DNA of 64,000 nucleotides. Source: Gemmata palustris. Its GTDB lineage: Bacteria > Planctomycetota > Planctomycetia > Gemmatales > Gemmataceae. Made by a program: the position numbers and the translations under genes. Where the stretch lies: assembly GCF_017939745.1 (NCBI RefSeq), contig NZ_JAGKQQ010000001.1, positions 1,612,001 to 1,676,000 of the forward strand. The letters are read 5' to 3'. The notes beneath the pieces were generated by a model. That model did no database searches. It had not been told where the DNA came from and saw only the letters and a program-made list of their open reading frames with translations. Positions within the stretch are counted from its first letter, which is position 1. The number at the start of each line of letters is the position of its first letter. Below, piece after piece: positions 7,688-16,165 of the stretch.

Positions 7688-8971
7688 ATGGCACAACCTT
7701 TCGAGAATTACACAAGTGTCGGTGACGGTGAAAAAGCCATCTCGGTTGGGTACGGCAACAAGAAACGAAACGGCTTTTGGGCAGTGGTGTTCGTCGCTCC
7801 CGAGGGGAATCGACTGGAGAAAATGACCCGGTGCAAAGTCACTGCAGCCAAAAAGCCCGACGCCAATTTCCATGTGGAAGCCGCGCGGATAATCGTTGCC
7901 GCCTTTACGAAGTCCTACCCCGACCCGAAGCGCGTCACATTCGCCGAAGCACTGGATAAGTTTCAGAAGACAGCGCCCGACCTGCGAGACGACACTTTCG
8001 TCGCGTACACCAAAGCAGTTCGCATCATGCGGGAAACGCTCGAAGGCGAAAAAATCAAACCGACCGCACCGGTCGAAATCACACCCGAACTCGCCAGCCT
8101 GTTCGCTCGCCTCTGGCTCTCCGGCACTTACAAGCGGAGCAAGGCGAGTGACGCTAAAGAATTCAAGCGCTCGCCAACCACCTTGCTCTTCTACCTGCGC
8201 CAACTCTCTGCCGTCTGGAATCAGTTCATCGAACTCGGTTACGCCAAAGAGAACCCCTGGAAGGCGGTTCGTAAGCCGCAAGTTGATAAGGTGCGGAAGG
8301 CAGTTCCGACCGAAGACACCATGACTCAGTTTTTCGCGTGGGTGAAGGGACGATACCCCGACTGGCACGCGCTTCACGCCTTCCTCGACCTCAAGTCACT
8401 CGCCGGCTGTCGCCTCAAAGACATCTGCGTTTTGGACTCGAATCAGGTGAAGGCGGGTCGGGTGGTTTGGACGGCTGCTCAAGTCAAGCAGCGTGAAGGA
8501 CGATCGGTTCTGCTCCCGGATGACCTGTCCCAAACGCTCACCCGCGTTGCCGGCGCGGTCTACTTGTGGCAAGGGATCATTGACGGACTCGGCACTTTCC
8601 GGCGAAGCAAACGGCACAAGGCTTACGCATCCCCGAAGAAGACCGTCTACGAAGTCATCTCGAACATCTTCCGAGAGTACTCGAACGAGCACCCCGAGCA
8701 ACCGCGACTGAACACGCACGCGCTCCGCAGACGGGCAATCACCTTGGTTGTGGCAGCCACGCAGAACATTGACCAAACTTCGCAGGCAATTGGGATCACT
8801 TCCGCGTGTGCGCGGGGCTACTACCTGGATGCGCAGAAAGCGTTTCAGACCGACGACATCTTCCGCAAAGTCGCTGGTGTGCTGCTTCCTAAAAACAATC
8901 AAACCGAACCGGAAGTGTCCCCCACTATTCCCCCACTAAACGGGAACAATGAGGCACAGTTCGGAACATAA
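7688..8971 (+). CDS. Tyrosine recombinase (integrase) of the left element
   Basis: A 427-aa site-specific recombinase. Catalytic elements read in order: Arg in AGCRLKD near residue 240, HALRRR near 343 (HxxR box), and the nucleophile Tyr in ARGYYLD near 377. The N-terminal arm and core-binding regions (residues 1-200) are typical in length. A strong AAGGAG precedes the ATG. The gene ends about 80 bases before a tRNA-Phe fragment, the expected attachment site, and follows the excisionase-like gene. It should integrate and excise the element lying to its left. Confidence 0.85.
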   Translation: MAQPFENYTSVGDGEKAISVGYGNKKRNGFWAVVFVAPEGNRLEKMTRCKVTAAKKPDANFHVEAARIIVAAFTKSYPDPKRVTFAEALDKFQKTAPDLRDDTFVAYTKAVRIMRETLEGEKIKPTAPVEITPELASLFARLWLSGTYKRSKASDAKEFKRSPTTLLFYLRQLSAVWNQFIELGYAKENPWKAVRKPQVDKVRKAVPTEDTMTQFFAWVKGRYPDWHALHAFLDLKSLAGCRLKDICVLDSNQVKAGRVVWTAAQVKQREGRSVLLPDDLSQTLTRVAGAVYLWQGIIDGLGTFRRSKRHKAYASPKKTVYEVISNIFREYSNEHPEQPRLNTHALRRRAITLVVAATQNIDQTSQAIGITSACARGYYLDAQKAFQTDDIFRKVAGVLLPKNNQTEPEVSPTIPPLNGNNEAQFGT

Positions 8972-9051
8972 ACGAACAATTGACAGTTTAGAAAGCCTTG
9001 AAAAATCAAGGAAACGCGAGATTTTAAAGGATATTTGAAAGTAACACCTGA

Positions 9052-9097
9052 CGACTGAAAATCGCTAGGTCCCCGGTTCAACCCCGGGACTGCCCAC
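9052..9097 (+). repeat. tRNA-Phe 3' fragment, probable attachment site
   Basis: The bases match the 3' part of a tRNA: anticodon loop CTGAAAA (anticodon GAA), a T-arm CCCCGGTTCAACCCCGGG, and acceptor strand ACTGCCCA. There is no 5' half upstream (no D-arm, no matching GGGCAGT). This is what an integrase leaves when it recombines inside a tRNA gene. It separates the two integrase genes. Confidence 0.75.
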
Positions 9098-9227
9098 TCT
9101 GGAAAATCAAGGGTTTCGCGAGAGCCCGGTTTTCCGCAACGGACAGTTGGTACAGAATCGCGGTACAGAATAATACCCCTGACGGGTTGTCGTGTCTCCA
9201 CCACGCTTCCCTTCGGGGGTATTTCTC

Positions 9228-10430
9228 ATGGCCCGCGCTCCGAAACCCTGGTTCCGCGAAGACCGGAACGCCTTCTTCGTCACGATCAACGGCACTAGCC
9301 ACAACCTCGGCTCCGACAAAAAAGAGGCCGACCGCCGGTTCCACGAGCTGATGGCTCGCGGCGACGACCCACCCACAGAATCCCCCGCTCTTTCTACACA
9401 AAGCACTCTGGGGCCGCTCACCGTCGCCGAGGTGTTCGAGAAGTTCCTCGACTGGTGCCAGAAACACCGGTCCGAGCGCACCTACGAGTGGTCCAAGGGG
9501 CACATCCAGACGTTCTGTGACCACCTGAAGACCGCCGGCACGATGGCCGCCGACGCACTGCGTCCGTTCCACATCGTGGAGTGGGTCGAAGGAAAATCGA
9601 CCTGGGGCGCGAACCAGAAGCGCGGGGCGATTGTCGCGGTGACCCGGCCGTTCAACTGGGCGGCGAAACTCGGGTACATCACGGTCAGCCCCGTTCGCGG
9701 GATCGAGAAGCCGACGCCGACGAAGCGCGACAGCCGGATGACCCCGGATGACTTCGAGAAGCTCCTCGGCCACGTTAAGGACGACCCGTTCCGCGACCTG
9801 CTGACGTTCGCCTACGAGGCCGGGTGCCGCCCGCATGAGGCGCGGCTGATCGAGGCCCGGCACTTGAAGCCCGAACAGCACCGGGTCGAGATCCCGCCGG
9901 CCGAGGCGAAGGGCAAGAAGCGATGGCGGGTGAGCTACCTATCCGAAGGTGCCACCGCGATCGTGAAGCGGCTCGCGGAGCTGCGCCCGACCGGTCCGTT
10001 GTTCCTGAACACTGACGGCAACCCGTGGGAGGCACAAGCCATCGTGTGCCGGTTCCAGCGGCTGCTCGTAAAGCTGGCGGGGATCGAGGAGAAGGTGCCG
10101 CGGCTGCCCCGGTTCGAGCGGCGTAACTTCAAGGACCCAGTGGCGCTCGCGGTGGCCCGGAAGGCCCACCAGACCAAGCTGGTCGAGTTGCGGAAGAAGC
10201 GGGCGAAGATGGCCCGTGAGGGCGAGACCCGGTTCGCGATGTACGATCTGCGGCACTGCTTTGCGTCGCGGAAGCTGAAGGAGGGACACGACCCGATCAC
10301 CGTGGCGGCCCTGCTCGGCCACAAGGACGGGACAATGCTGTGCAAGCACTACGAGGGGATCTCCACCGACGGTGACCACTTGAGGGACGCGGTTACGAAG
10401 TGCGGCCCAAAAGATTCGCGGGGGATGTGA
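9228..10430 (+). CDS. Tyrosine recombinase (integrase) of the second island
   Basis: A 400-aa integrase. The N-terminal arm (PWFREDRNAFFVTINGTSHN) is followed by a SAM-like core-binding region and a catalytic domain: Arg in AGCRPHEAR near residue 200, YDLRHCFAS near 339 (the usual His before LRH is Tyr), LLGHKDG near 362, and Tyr in KHYEG near 374. The ATG at 9228 is preceded by GGGGGT; a GTG at 9192 is less likely. The gene starts 130 bases after the tRNA-Phe fragment and reads away from it, the same geometry as the tRNA-Arg integrase at 33994, so its element probably extends to the right. Its 3' end overlaps the nuclease gene. Confidence 0.85.
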   Translation: MARAPKPWFREDRNAFFVTINGTSHNLGSDKKEADRRFHELMARGDDPPTESPALSTQSTLGPLTVAEVFEKFLDWCQKHRSERTYEWSKGHIQTFCDHLKTAGTMAADALRPFHIVEWVEGKSTWGANQKRGAIVAVTRPFNWAAKLGYITVSPVRGIEKPTPTKRDSRMTPDDFEKLLGHVKDDPFRDLLTFAYEAGCRPHEARLIEARHLKPEQHRVEIPPAEAKGKKRWRVSYLSEGATAIVKRLAELRPTGPLFLNTDGNPWEAQAIVCRFQRLLVKLAGIEEKVPRLPRFERRNFKDPVALAVARKAHQTKLVELRKKRAKMAREGETRFAMYDLRHCFASRKLKEGHDPITVAALLGHKDGTMLCKHYEGISTDGDHLRDAVTKCGPKDSRGM

Positions 10431-10935
10431 TTGGACCTGTTCGGTCGGAGACATCGTTCAACCGCGCGAACTCGCCGTGGATTGCAACGGCTTCTCTGTC
10501 GTAGGCGGTTGCTGCCTCGTCCTCTGACCCGAAGTAGCCGAGGAACCGCGTCCGCCCGTCGTGGTAGATTGCCGCCCGCCACGCCCGCTTCTCGGCGCTC
10601 CACGACACGCCCTTGTACTTCGAGGTGCCCGTGAAACTGCCGCGATTGCCTCCGTTCTGGGAGTCGGTGGACGATCGCAGGTTGGCACGGCGGCAGTCGA
10701 GACCGTCACCCGACCTGTGGTCGATCTTTTCCCCCGGTTGGGCGTTCATGATCAGCCGGTGCAACTGAAGCTTCGTGCGCGGGCGGTTCGCGGTTTTTGG
10801 GACGTTGGTGTGGGCGTAGAATCTCGATTCCGTGGACGAGTCGTCTTCGTGGACGTGCCATTTGTAGCGGCTCACCAGCGGGTAATCTTTGTCATCAATG
10901 AGGGCCACGAAGCCACGGGTCAAAGGGATCTGCAC
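10393..10935 (-). CDS. HNH endonuclease with AP2 DNA-binding domain
   Basis: An 180-aa protein. An HNH core occupies about residues 58-86 (HRLIMN ... EKIDHRSGDGLDCRRANLR), followed at about 105-160 by an AP2-type domain (KYKGVSWSAEKRAWRAAI ... FGSEDEAATAYD). HNH plus AP2 is the standard build of phage and intron-type homing endonucleases. The GTG start lies six bases after a TAGTGT -10 element and no ribosome site is visible, so the transcript may be leaderless. The 3' end overlaps the integrase gene tail to tail by 38 bases. Confidence 0.8.
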   Translation of the reverse strand: MQIPLTRGFVALIDDKDYPLVSRYKWHVHEDDSSTESRFYAHTNVPKTANRPRTKLQLHRLIMNAQPGEKIDHRSGDGLDCRRANLRSSTDSQNGGNRGSFTGTSKYKGVSWSAEKRAWRAAIYHDGRTRFLGYFGSEDEAATAYDREAVAIHGEFARLNDVSDRTGPITSPANLLGRTS

Positions 10936-10970
10936 CCGCCGACACTAGCGCACTTTCAAAAACGTGACCA
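10936..10970 (-). promoter_or_regulatory. Promoter of the HNH/AP2 gene, leaderless type
   Basis: On the minus strand: TGGTCA, a 17-base spacer ending AAGTGCGC, TAGTGT, six bases, then the GTG start. The same architecture precedes the gene at 11454. Confidence 0.5.
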
Positions 10971-10983
10971 GCACTTTCTCGTC

Positions 10984-11454
10984 TCAGGTCTTGCTGTAGT
11001 GCATCGTGAAGTACACCTTCAACTCTTTCCCCGGCGGCAGGTGCTTCCCGTTTGCCAGCGCAAAGCAATCGTCCGCAGTAATGCCGAGCGCGAGGAAGTT
11101 GAACTCGAACATCGTCTCCTTCCCGTCCCACACGGTCGAATGCGAATCACTGGTGACGATCCTCCACGGGCGGTCAGGGGCGATGATCTGCGCGAGACGG
11201 AGGTTGAAATTCACGAGCCAGTGGCAGGCCGAATGTTTCACGTACCGCCAGTAGCGTGGCTCGCGGCCGACATGGTCGTCTGACCAGCCGCACGACTCAA
11301 AGTGTCGAGGGAATTGACCGAGCGTGAAGGGCTTCCGCCAGCGGCCGAAGGTGAACTTGTTGAAGTCACGGATGAGGACGGCGTTCAACCTGCGGTCGCC
11401 GAGGTGTGGTTCGATCCGTTTGGTCCAGTGTCGCTAAAGGTCGTAGTAACGCAT
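10984..11454 (-). pseudogene. Unknown conserved-looking protein with a stop at codon 7
   Basis: From the ATG at 11454 the frame reads MRYYDL, then TAG, then continues RHWTKRIEPHLGDRRLNAV and runs open for another 150 codons. The downstream part (DFNKFTFGRWRKPFTLGQF, WRYVKHSACHWLVNFNLRLA) looks like a real globular protein, which I do not recognise. The sense of the frame on both sides of TAG and a promoter exactly six bases before the ATG suggest a nonsense mutation. A TTG restart at 11388 is possible, so some product could persist. Confidence 0.5.
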
Positions 11455-11489
11455 CGGGCGACAGTAGCGCACCTCCAGAAGCTTGGCCA
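11455..11489 (-). promoter_or_regulatory. Promoter of the gene at 11454, leaderless type
   Basis: On the minus strand: TGGCCA, a 17-base spacer ending GGTGCGC, TACTGT, six bases, ATG. It parallels the promoter at 10936-10970 in both sequence and spacing. Confidence 0.5.
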
Positions 11490-11505
11490 GCGTTTTCGTC
11501 GACGG

Positions 11506-12001
11506 TTACTTCTCACCCCGTGATCCATCTTCCGAAGCGATTGCGTTTTTAACCAGGTCGGCGATGCTGCGGATCGCGTGAGGGGTTGCCAAGTAGCTAA
11601 GCCCACGATGGAGATGAAGGCGGAACTGTTTCCCGACGACCTCATCTGAACAACCCAAACCGTCACGGACGCACCGCTCCTTCAAAACGGCCAAGAACAA
11701 CTCGTGGGCCTCCCCGCCGAACGTCTGCCACGTCATCTCGACGTTGCTGTCGGCCGGTGCATCAATTAGCGTCGGTGGGGTTGGTTGACGCAACGAAATG
11801 CAAAGCGCCCAGCGGCAGAGGATGTTCCACTGCTGGATGCCGGTCTTAGTGACTGTCCCATATGTGCGAAAAAGCCTGAGAAATCGTGGGTGACAACTCG
11901 AAAATACGGCGATTTCGAGGCATATGGGACAGTCACTTAGCTTTGAGCCGCGAGAGCTGGTCCTTCCCTTGGGAAGAGACCCGAACTTGTTTAATGCTCA
12001 T
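11506..12001 (-). pseudogene. dndE: dndE interrupted by a MITE
   Basis: DndE is a small DNA-binding component of DNA phosphorothioation. The ATG at 12001 follows the dndD stop by three bases. The first piece reads MSIKQVRVSSQGKDQLSRLK, then an 88-bp insertion brings an immediate stop. Beyond it the frame resumes KTGIQQWNILCRWALCISLR and runs to 11506 (QTFGGEAHELFLAVLKERC). Removing the insertion and one TTA copy restores an open frame of 134 codons, normal for DndE. The C-terminal piece could only be made from an internal start. Assignment rests on sequence style plus position directly after dndD. Confidence 0.8.
11849..11936. mobile_element. 88-bp MITE with 16-bp perfect inverted repeats
   Basis: The ends are GTGACTGTCCCATATG and its exact reverse complement. 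TTA flanks both sides (11846-11848 and 11937-11939) as a 3-bp target duplication. There is no coding capacity. The insertion sits inside dndE between the codons for Ala and Lys, and deleting it with one TTA restores the reading frame, which proves its limits. The mobilising transposase is not in the window. Confidence 0.85.
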
Positions 12002-12004
12002 GGG

Positions 12005-13998
12005 TCATTCTTTCCAAAAGTAGCCTTCTTCGGCGACGGCAGAGTGTTCTTTCTCGTCGTGTCGCAAGTGGTACGCCCTCGCGAGGGCAGGCTGGAGCCT
12101 AGCGTAATACTCGCGATCGACTTCGGTGTCGGTCGAGAAAATGATCACCTGGTGACTCGCCTTCGGAAAATACCTGTCGATAAGGTTGGTGCGGTGCGCC
12201 GAGTCGAGACGTGCCATCGGGGTGTCCACCACCGCCGGGAGAGGCCGCGAGGAAGATCGCGCCAGCCCCCAGAGCATAGAAATCGTGAAGATTTGCTTTT
12301 CACCTTCGGAGAGCCGATCGCGCGACAGGGACGTTCCCCGCGAATCAAACAGCGTGACGGCAAAAGTGCTGGGTTCGATCTGGATTCGTTCGACGAGGCT
12401 TTCCTTGCGCAAAAGGTAACGGAACGAGTCAGTGATGAGGCCCGAAAGCCGGTCAATTTTCTTCTCGGTCGCTCGGCGCATGAACTCCGTCATCTTTTCT
12501 CGCGTCTGTGAGGCGAGGGCCGCCATCCGGACGTGATCCTCCTGCGCAAAACCTTCTTTCGCAGAAGTTCGCAAATGGTTGAGGAGCTTTTGCTCGGCGG
12601 TCTCGTGCGCCTGCTTTTTCTCCGCGATGTCAGAGTCGAGGTCGGCGGCTTGCTGGTCGAGTTTGGCAAGCTCTGTTGTCACCGTTTTGAGCCGCGACAT
12701 TACCTCGCCGATATCCGTCTCGTTCGGGGTTGCAGCGAGCAGCCGCTCAAGGTCCTCTCGGTCCGTAATCGCCTGCTGCCACTGCTCGATCAAGAGCGCG
12801 GCTTGTTCGCTCAGTTCTTCGAGCCTCGACTCCCGTAGATGGGCCAGTTGCCCTCGTACTGAATCGTGGAGCGACACCCTCGTTTCGACAGCACCGCCCG
12901 GGGCGCGGCTCTCTCGATCTTCGGACATGAGCTTACTTAACACCGCTATCCGGGTGCGTGTGAACTCGGGGCTCTTTGCGAGGGCGGCAAGAAGCGATTC
13001 GTCGCGCTCAACGAGCAGGTTTCTGACGAAGGCCGACTCGGCGGCAACGCGTTCGAGCGCGTCTTGTTCCGCGACGGCCGCGAGCAGGTCCGGGAGCATG
13101 ACGAGCGGGAGTTCGGAAGCCGAGAGCGAAAGAGGCTGAGTTTCCAGAGCCGAGCACTTCTGCCCAACTTCTGCGAGACTTGTGCGCCGCTCCTGCTGCT
13201 CCTCCCAGTGCCGCCCACCGACGAGCGAAAATTCCTCTTCAACTCCTTTTAGGGCCGCTTCTGCTTGCAGCCGGGCGTTTTCAAGGCTGGCTCGTTCCTG
13301 ACGCGCGCGGCTCAGGTCGTCGCGGGCGGAATTCCTGGCCTGTTCCAAGTCCCCGACTTCGTTCGCCTTCCCCGGTTCTCCCGAGTGTTTGGCGAGTCGC
13401 GTTTGGAGGACAGAAGTGTCGGCGATGAGGCGCTCGACGACGTCCAGACCCAACAGCGCGCGGATCGCCGTCCCAAGGGTTTCGCTGCTCGTTGCGTCCT
13501 CAGCAGAGAGCGGATCTTCTCGCCATCGAAGAAAAATAGCTGCGAGATCTCGATCGGAACCAGCTCCTCCACGAGCTGCGACCACTGGCGGGTCAGTGCG
13601 GTGTCGACCACCCCGTCCTGAGCCACGTACAGATCCTCCTTGATCCGTCCGTCGTGGACGCGCCAGTCACGGCGCACCTCGTAGGAGTGTGGCTCGCCGT
13701 TTACCGCGAGCCGGAACGTGAGCGAGACCCCGGCACCAATTCCCGGAGGGACGGAGCTGTTGATGGACGCGCGCAGGAAATCGTCGTAAGATCGGCCCGC
13801 GCGCTTTGAGCACCGCGCGCGCGTGCCATAAAGGGCGAGCTGGATCGCGTCGAACAGGGTAGTCTTGCCCCCGCCATTCATGCCACCGAAGAGGACGATG
13901 GGGCGCATCAACCCGCCCCGTCCGCCGGGCCGCAGGTCAATCACCTGTCGTCCGCGGAAGAGGCAGAAGTTACTCACACAAAGTTCTTCGAGGATCAT
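12005..13998 (-). pseudogene. dndD: dndD, ATPase of the phosphorothioation system, frameshifted
   Basis: DndD is an SMC/RecF-like ATPase that acts with DndC in putting sulfur into the DNA backbone. The N-terminal frame has Walker A GGMNGGGKTT and the hallmark SQLFFFDGEKIRSL. Near 13510 the frame is lost: TCTCTGCTGAGG appears where TCTCTGGCTGAGG would continue as SLAEDATSSETLGTAIRALL, which is exactly what the other frame encodes. The second frame holds a coiled coil (roughly residues 200-480 of the restored protein), the ABC signature LSEGEKQIF and a Walker B-like AVVDTPMARLD. Restored length is about 665 aa, normal for DndD. One missing base, either a true mutation or a sequencing error. Confidence 0.85.
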
Positions 13999-14705
13999 GG
14001 GCCGTCCGTGGGCTCGGGGATCTCCGATTGCTCGGGGAGGTCGATCACGTCCAACGACAACCGCTGTTGCCGTTCACTCAGGATTTTCACCGCCTCCTCT
14101 TCGCTTCCGTACAGGCCCGTCCGGAGCTTGTCCTCAAGCGCGTCGAAGACGCCGGCCCTCCGCGACATTCCGCGGTATTCGCGCTCGACTCCGAGGAGCG
14201 CGACTTGGAGGTCGAACAGCGCTTGGTCCCCGTTGCATATGTCCTTTAAGAGAGCCCAGTCGTCGGCGCCGAGAGAGTTCTCGTCGTCGTCGCGTTTGCA
14301 GAACGGGGCGCCAACTACCTCCTCGTAAATTTGAGGGAGACTATCGTCGAATTCGTGCTTCTCGTAAAGCCAAATGCGCCGGATCTCGTGCAATTCTTCG
14401 GGGGTGATCAGGTTCGCTTCGCGAAAATCCTCGGGACCGTTGGTGCGGATGCTCTGCTGCGCTTCTAGAAGCCGACGGAGCCAGCGTTCGCGCCACTCTT
14501 TGACGTAAGGCCCAGGGATCGATCTCCCGTGGAACAGTTGCACGCTTCCGTTCATCCGGCGGAAGTCTCGGCGGTCACGGTCGTCGGGCTTGTCCATCTC
14601 GTTGCGAAGTTCGAGGAGCGGTGTCATCCACTGCTTCTCTTCGTCGTTCTTGATCATCGCCTCCATCGACCGGTCCTTCTCCACGACCGTGCAGACCCAG
14701 CAGCC
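13995..14705 (-). pseudogene. dndC: dndC, C-terminal fragment
   Basis: DndC is a PAPS-reductase-like enzyme that supplies the sulfur-transfer chemistry of phosphorothioation. Only its last 235 or so residues remain: CWVCTVVEKDRSME (the Cys pair of the family) followed by PLLELRNEMD, DFRRMNG, and YVKEWRERWLRRLLEAQ. The nucleotide-binding PP-loop half is absent; homology stops at about 14705 and EF-hand coding sequence on the other strand begins within about five bases. It overlaps dndD by four bases (ATGA), the normal operon arrangement. No dndB is visible. Confidence 0.8.
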
Positions 14706-14709
14706 GACG

Positions 14710-15272
14710 CTTCACCGACGCGGACGCCAACGCCGACGGGTTCGTTGATGAGAGCGAGATCGCGAAGCGGAACCAGTCGGAATTGCAGCATCTCTTACGC
14801 GGCCGACCGCGACGGGGACGGCAAATTGAGCCGGGCGGAACTCGTCGCGTGGCTCAATTTGCAGGACCAAATCGCGGCGGGTCACGCGCTCCTCACGGTC
14901 CTTGATCACGGCGCGGGCCTGTTCGAGTTGCTCGACGTCGACCACGACGGGTCGCTGTCGGTTCCCGAGTTGCGGGGCGCGTGGGACCGCGTGAAGGGGG
15001 CCGGGTGTATCGCCTCGGATAGCCGATTCGATGCGGGGAAGCTCCCGCGCCAACTCATTTTGACCGTGAGCCGCGGGCACCCGATCAACCCGCTGGGATC
15101 GGCCCGGCGCGACGGTCCGGCGTGGTTCAAGGCAATGGACCGCAACGGCGACGGCTTTGTGTCGCGCCGCGAGTTCACGGGATCGGCCGAACTGTTCGAC
15201 AAACTCGATCTGGACAAGGACGGGCTGCTCAGCCCCGAGGAGGCGAACAAGGCGGATAAGATGAAAAATTAA
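14710..15272 (+). pseudogene. EF-hand protein gene, 5'-truncated and frameshifted
   Basis: Calcium-binding loops are plain: DADANADGFVDESE at the 5' end in one frame, then DRDGDGKLSRAE, DVDHDGSLSVPE, DRNGDGFVSRRE and DLDKDGLLSPEE in another. The frame changes near 14800, where CGCGGCCGAC appears in place of CGCGCGGCCGAC, a loss of two bases. No start codon or leader precedes the first loop; the sequence begins abruptly at the dndC break. Five EF-hand-like loops match the multi-EF-hand secreted proteins common in Gemmata. The gene is broken by the same junction that truncates dndC. Confidence 0.7.
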
Positions 15273-15283
15273 CTCGTTCCCGG

Positions 15284-15592
15284 CTAATCCAATGTCGCGG
15301 CCAAAGTGCCCTGGGGAGCCGCGTACCCGAACAACTTCCGCAGTAGTGTGAGCGCTCGGTTCAAGTGCTCGTCGGTCATGCGGGCGAGGTCACGAGCGCT
15401 TCGTCCGCACCGGGAACACGGAGGCTCGGTAATCACACGGATCAACTCGCTCAGATCCTCCAGTTCGGCACGGCTCAATCGGTCGAACTCGATGTCCGTC
15501 GCGTCTAGGTTCGGCGTTGTATCGACCCGACCGCCCCGGCAGAGGCGTTCCTGGACGAAGCGCTCGAGTTTGGCCACGCGGTTCCGGCTCAC
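15284..15592 (-). CDS. Hypothetical protein with CxxC motif
   Basis: A 102-aa protein from a GTG start. It is helical and charged, with a short EPPCSRCGRSARDLARM segment near residue 60 that may bind a metal or be a turn. I do not recognise it. It is antiparallel to the EF-hand pseudogene, whose end is 12 bases away, and lies in the decayed island, so it may itself be a remnant. Confidence 0.4.
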   Translation of the reverse strand: MSRNRVAKLERFVQERLCRGGRVDTTPNLDATDIEFDRLSRAELEDLSELIRVITEPPCSRCGRSARDLARMTDEHLNRALTLLRKLFGYAAPQGTLAATLD

Positions 15593-15643
15593 GACTGCAT
15601 CTCACGGTGGATTTGATGCGAATGGATACCCGCGCAGCGAATT

Positions 15644-16003
15644 TCAGGGCGGCCCGATCCGCGCGTTGAGCGCTCGCACGTGCTCGACATCCGCCCGGGT
15701 TTCGACGACGATCTCGTGAACTACCAGGATGTGGTGCTCACCACACTTCGGGCACCAGTCACAGTGCGGTGCCGGGAGAGGCGCCGGGCCATGCCCCGGA
15801 CCCACGCGGTCATGTCGGCCCCTCACACCACAACGGGTCCGTCGAGCGCGGCCGCTTCCGGTGGTCGTGTCGCGGCCCGCGGGGTACCGCGCCCGGGCGG
15901 TTTCGGGATCGGCCCCGAGATGCACACGGGCCTTGCTCCACCACACGTAGTGCTGGTTCGTGGGCTTGTGGAATTTTAATTCGGGGACGCGGACCTTGGA
16001 CAT
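15644..16003 (-). pseudogene. Integrase N-terminal remnant fused to unrelated sequence
   Basis: The ATG at 16003 has a GGAGG ribosome site seven bases upstream. The first 42 residues (VPELKFHKPTNQHYVWWSKA ... LGADPETARARYPA) match the N-terminal arm of the other integrases here in style. The middle is low-complexity Arg/Gly/Pro, consistent with an out-of-frame stretch, and the end has a CxxC turn (CDWCPKCGEHHILVV). No recombinase catalytic residues exist. It starts 110 bases from the left attachment repeat and reads away from it, the same placement as the live integrase beside tRNA-Arg, so I read it as a relic of an earlier integration. Confidence 0.45.
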
Positions 16004-16112
16004 GCTGCAGCCTCCGTGCCTGCTTCGTGGGTAGTGACTACCCAAAAACCGGTCAGTCAGAAGGCCCGCACCGCGCGAGCGGGTTGAGCGTAAATCGCTC
16101 TCCGGCAAAGAT

Positions 16113-16165
16113 TTGTATCAGTATGCCCGACAGGAGTTGAACCTGTAACCTTCGGCTCCGGAGGC
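16113..16165. repeat. Left attachment site (attL), 53-bp direct repeat
   Basis: Identical over 53 bases to 34059-34111. It contains the last 44 nt of tRNA-Arg(CCG), including the anticodon loop, T-arm and 3' acceptor strand, but no 5' half. Confidence 0.9.
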
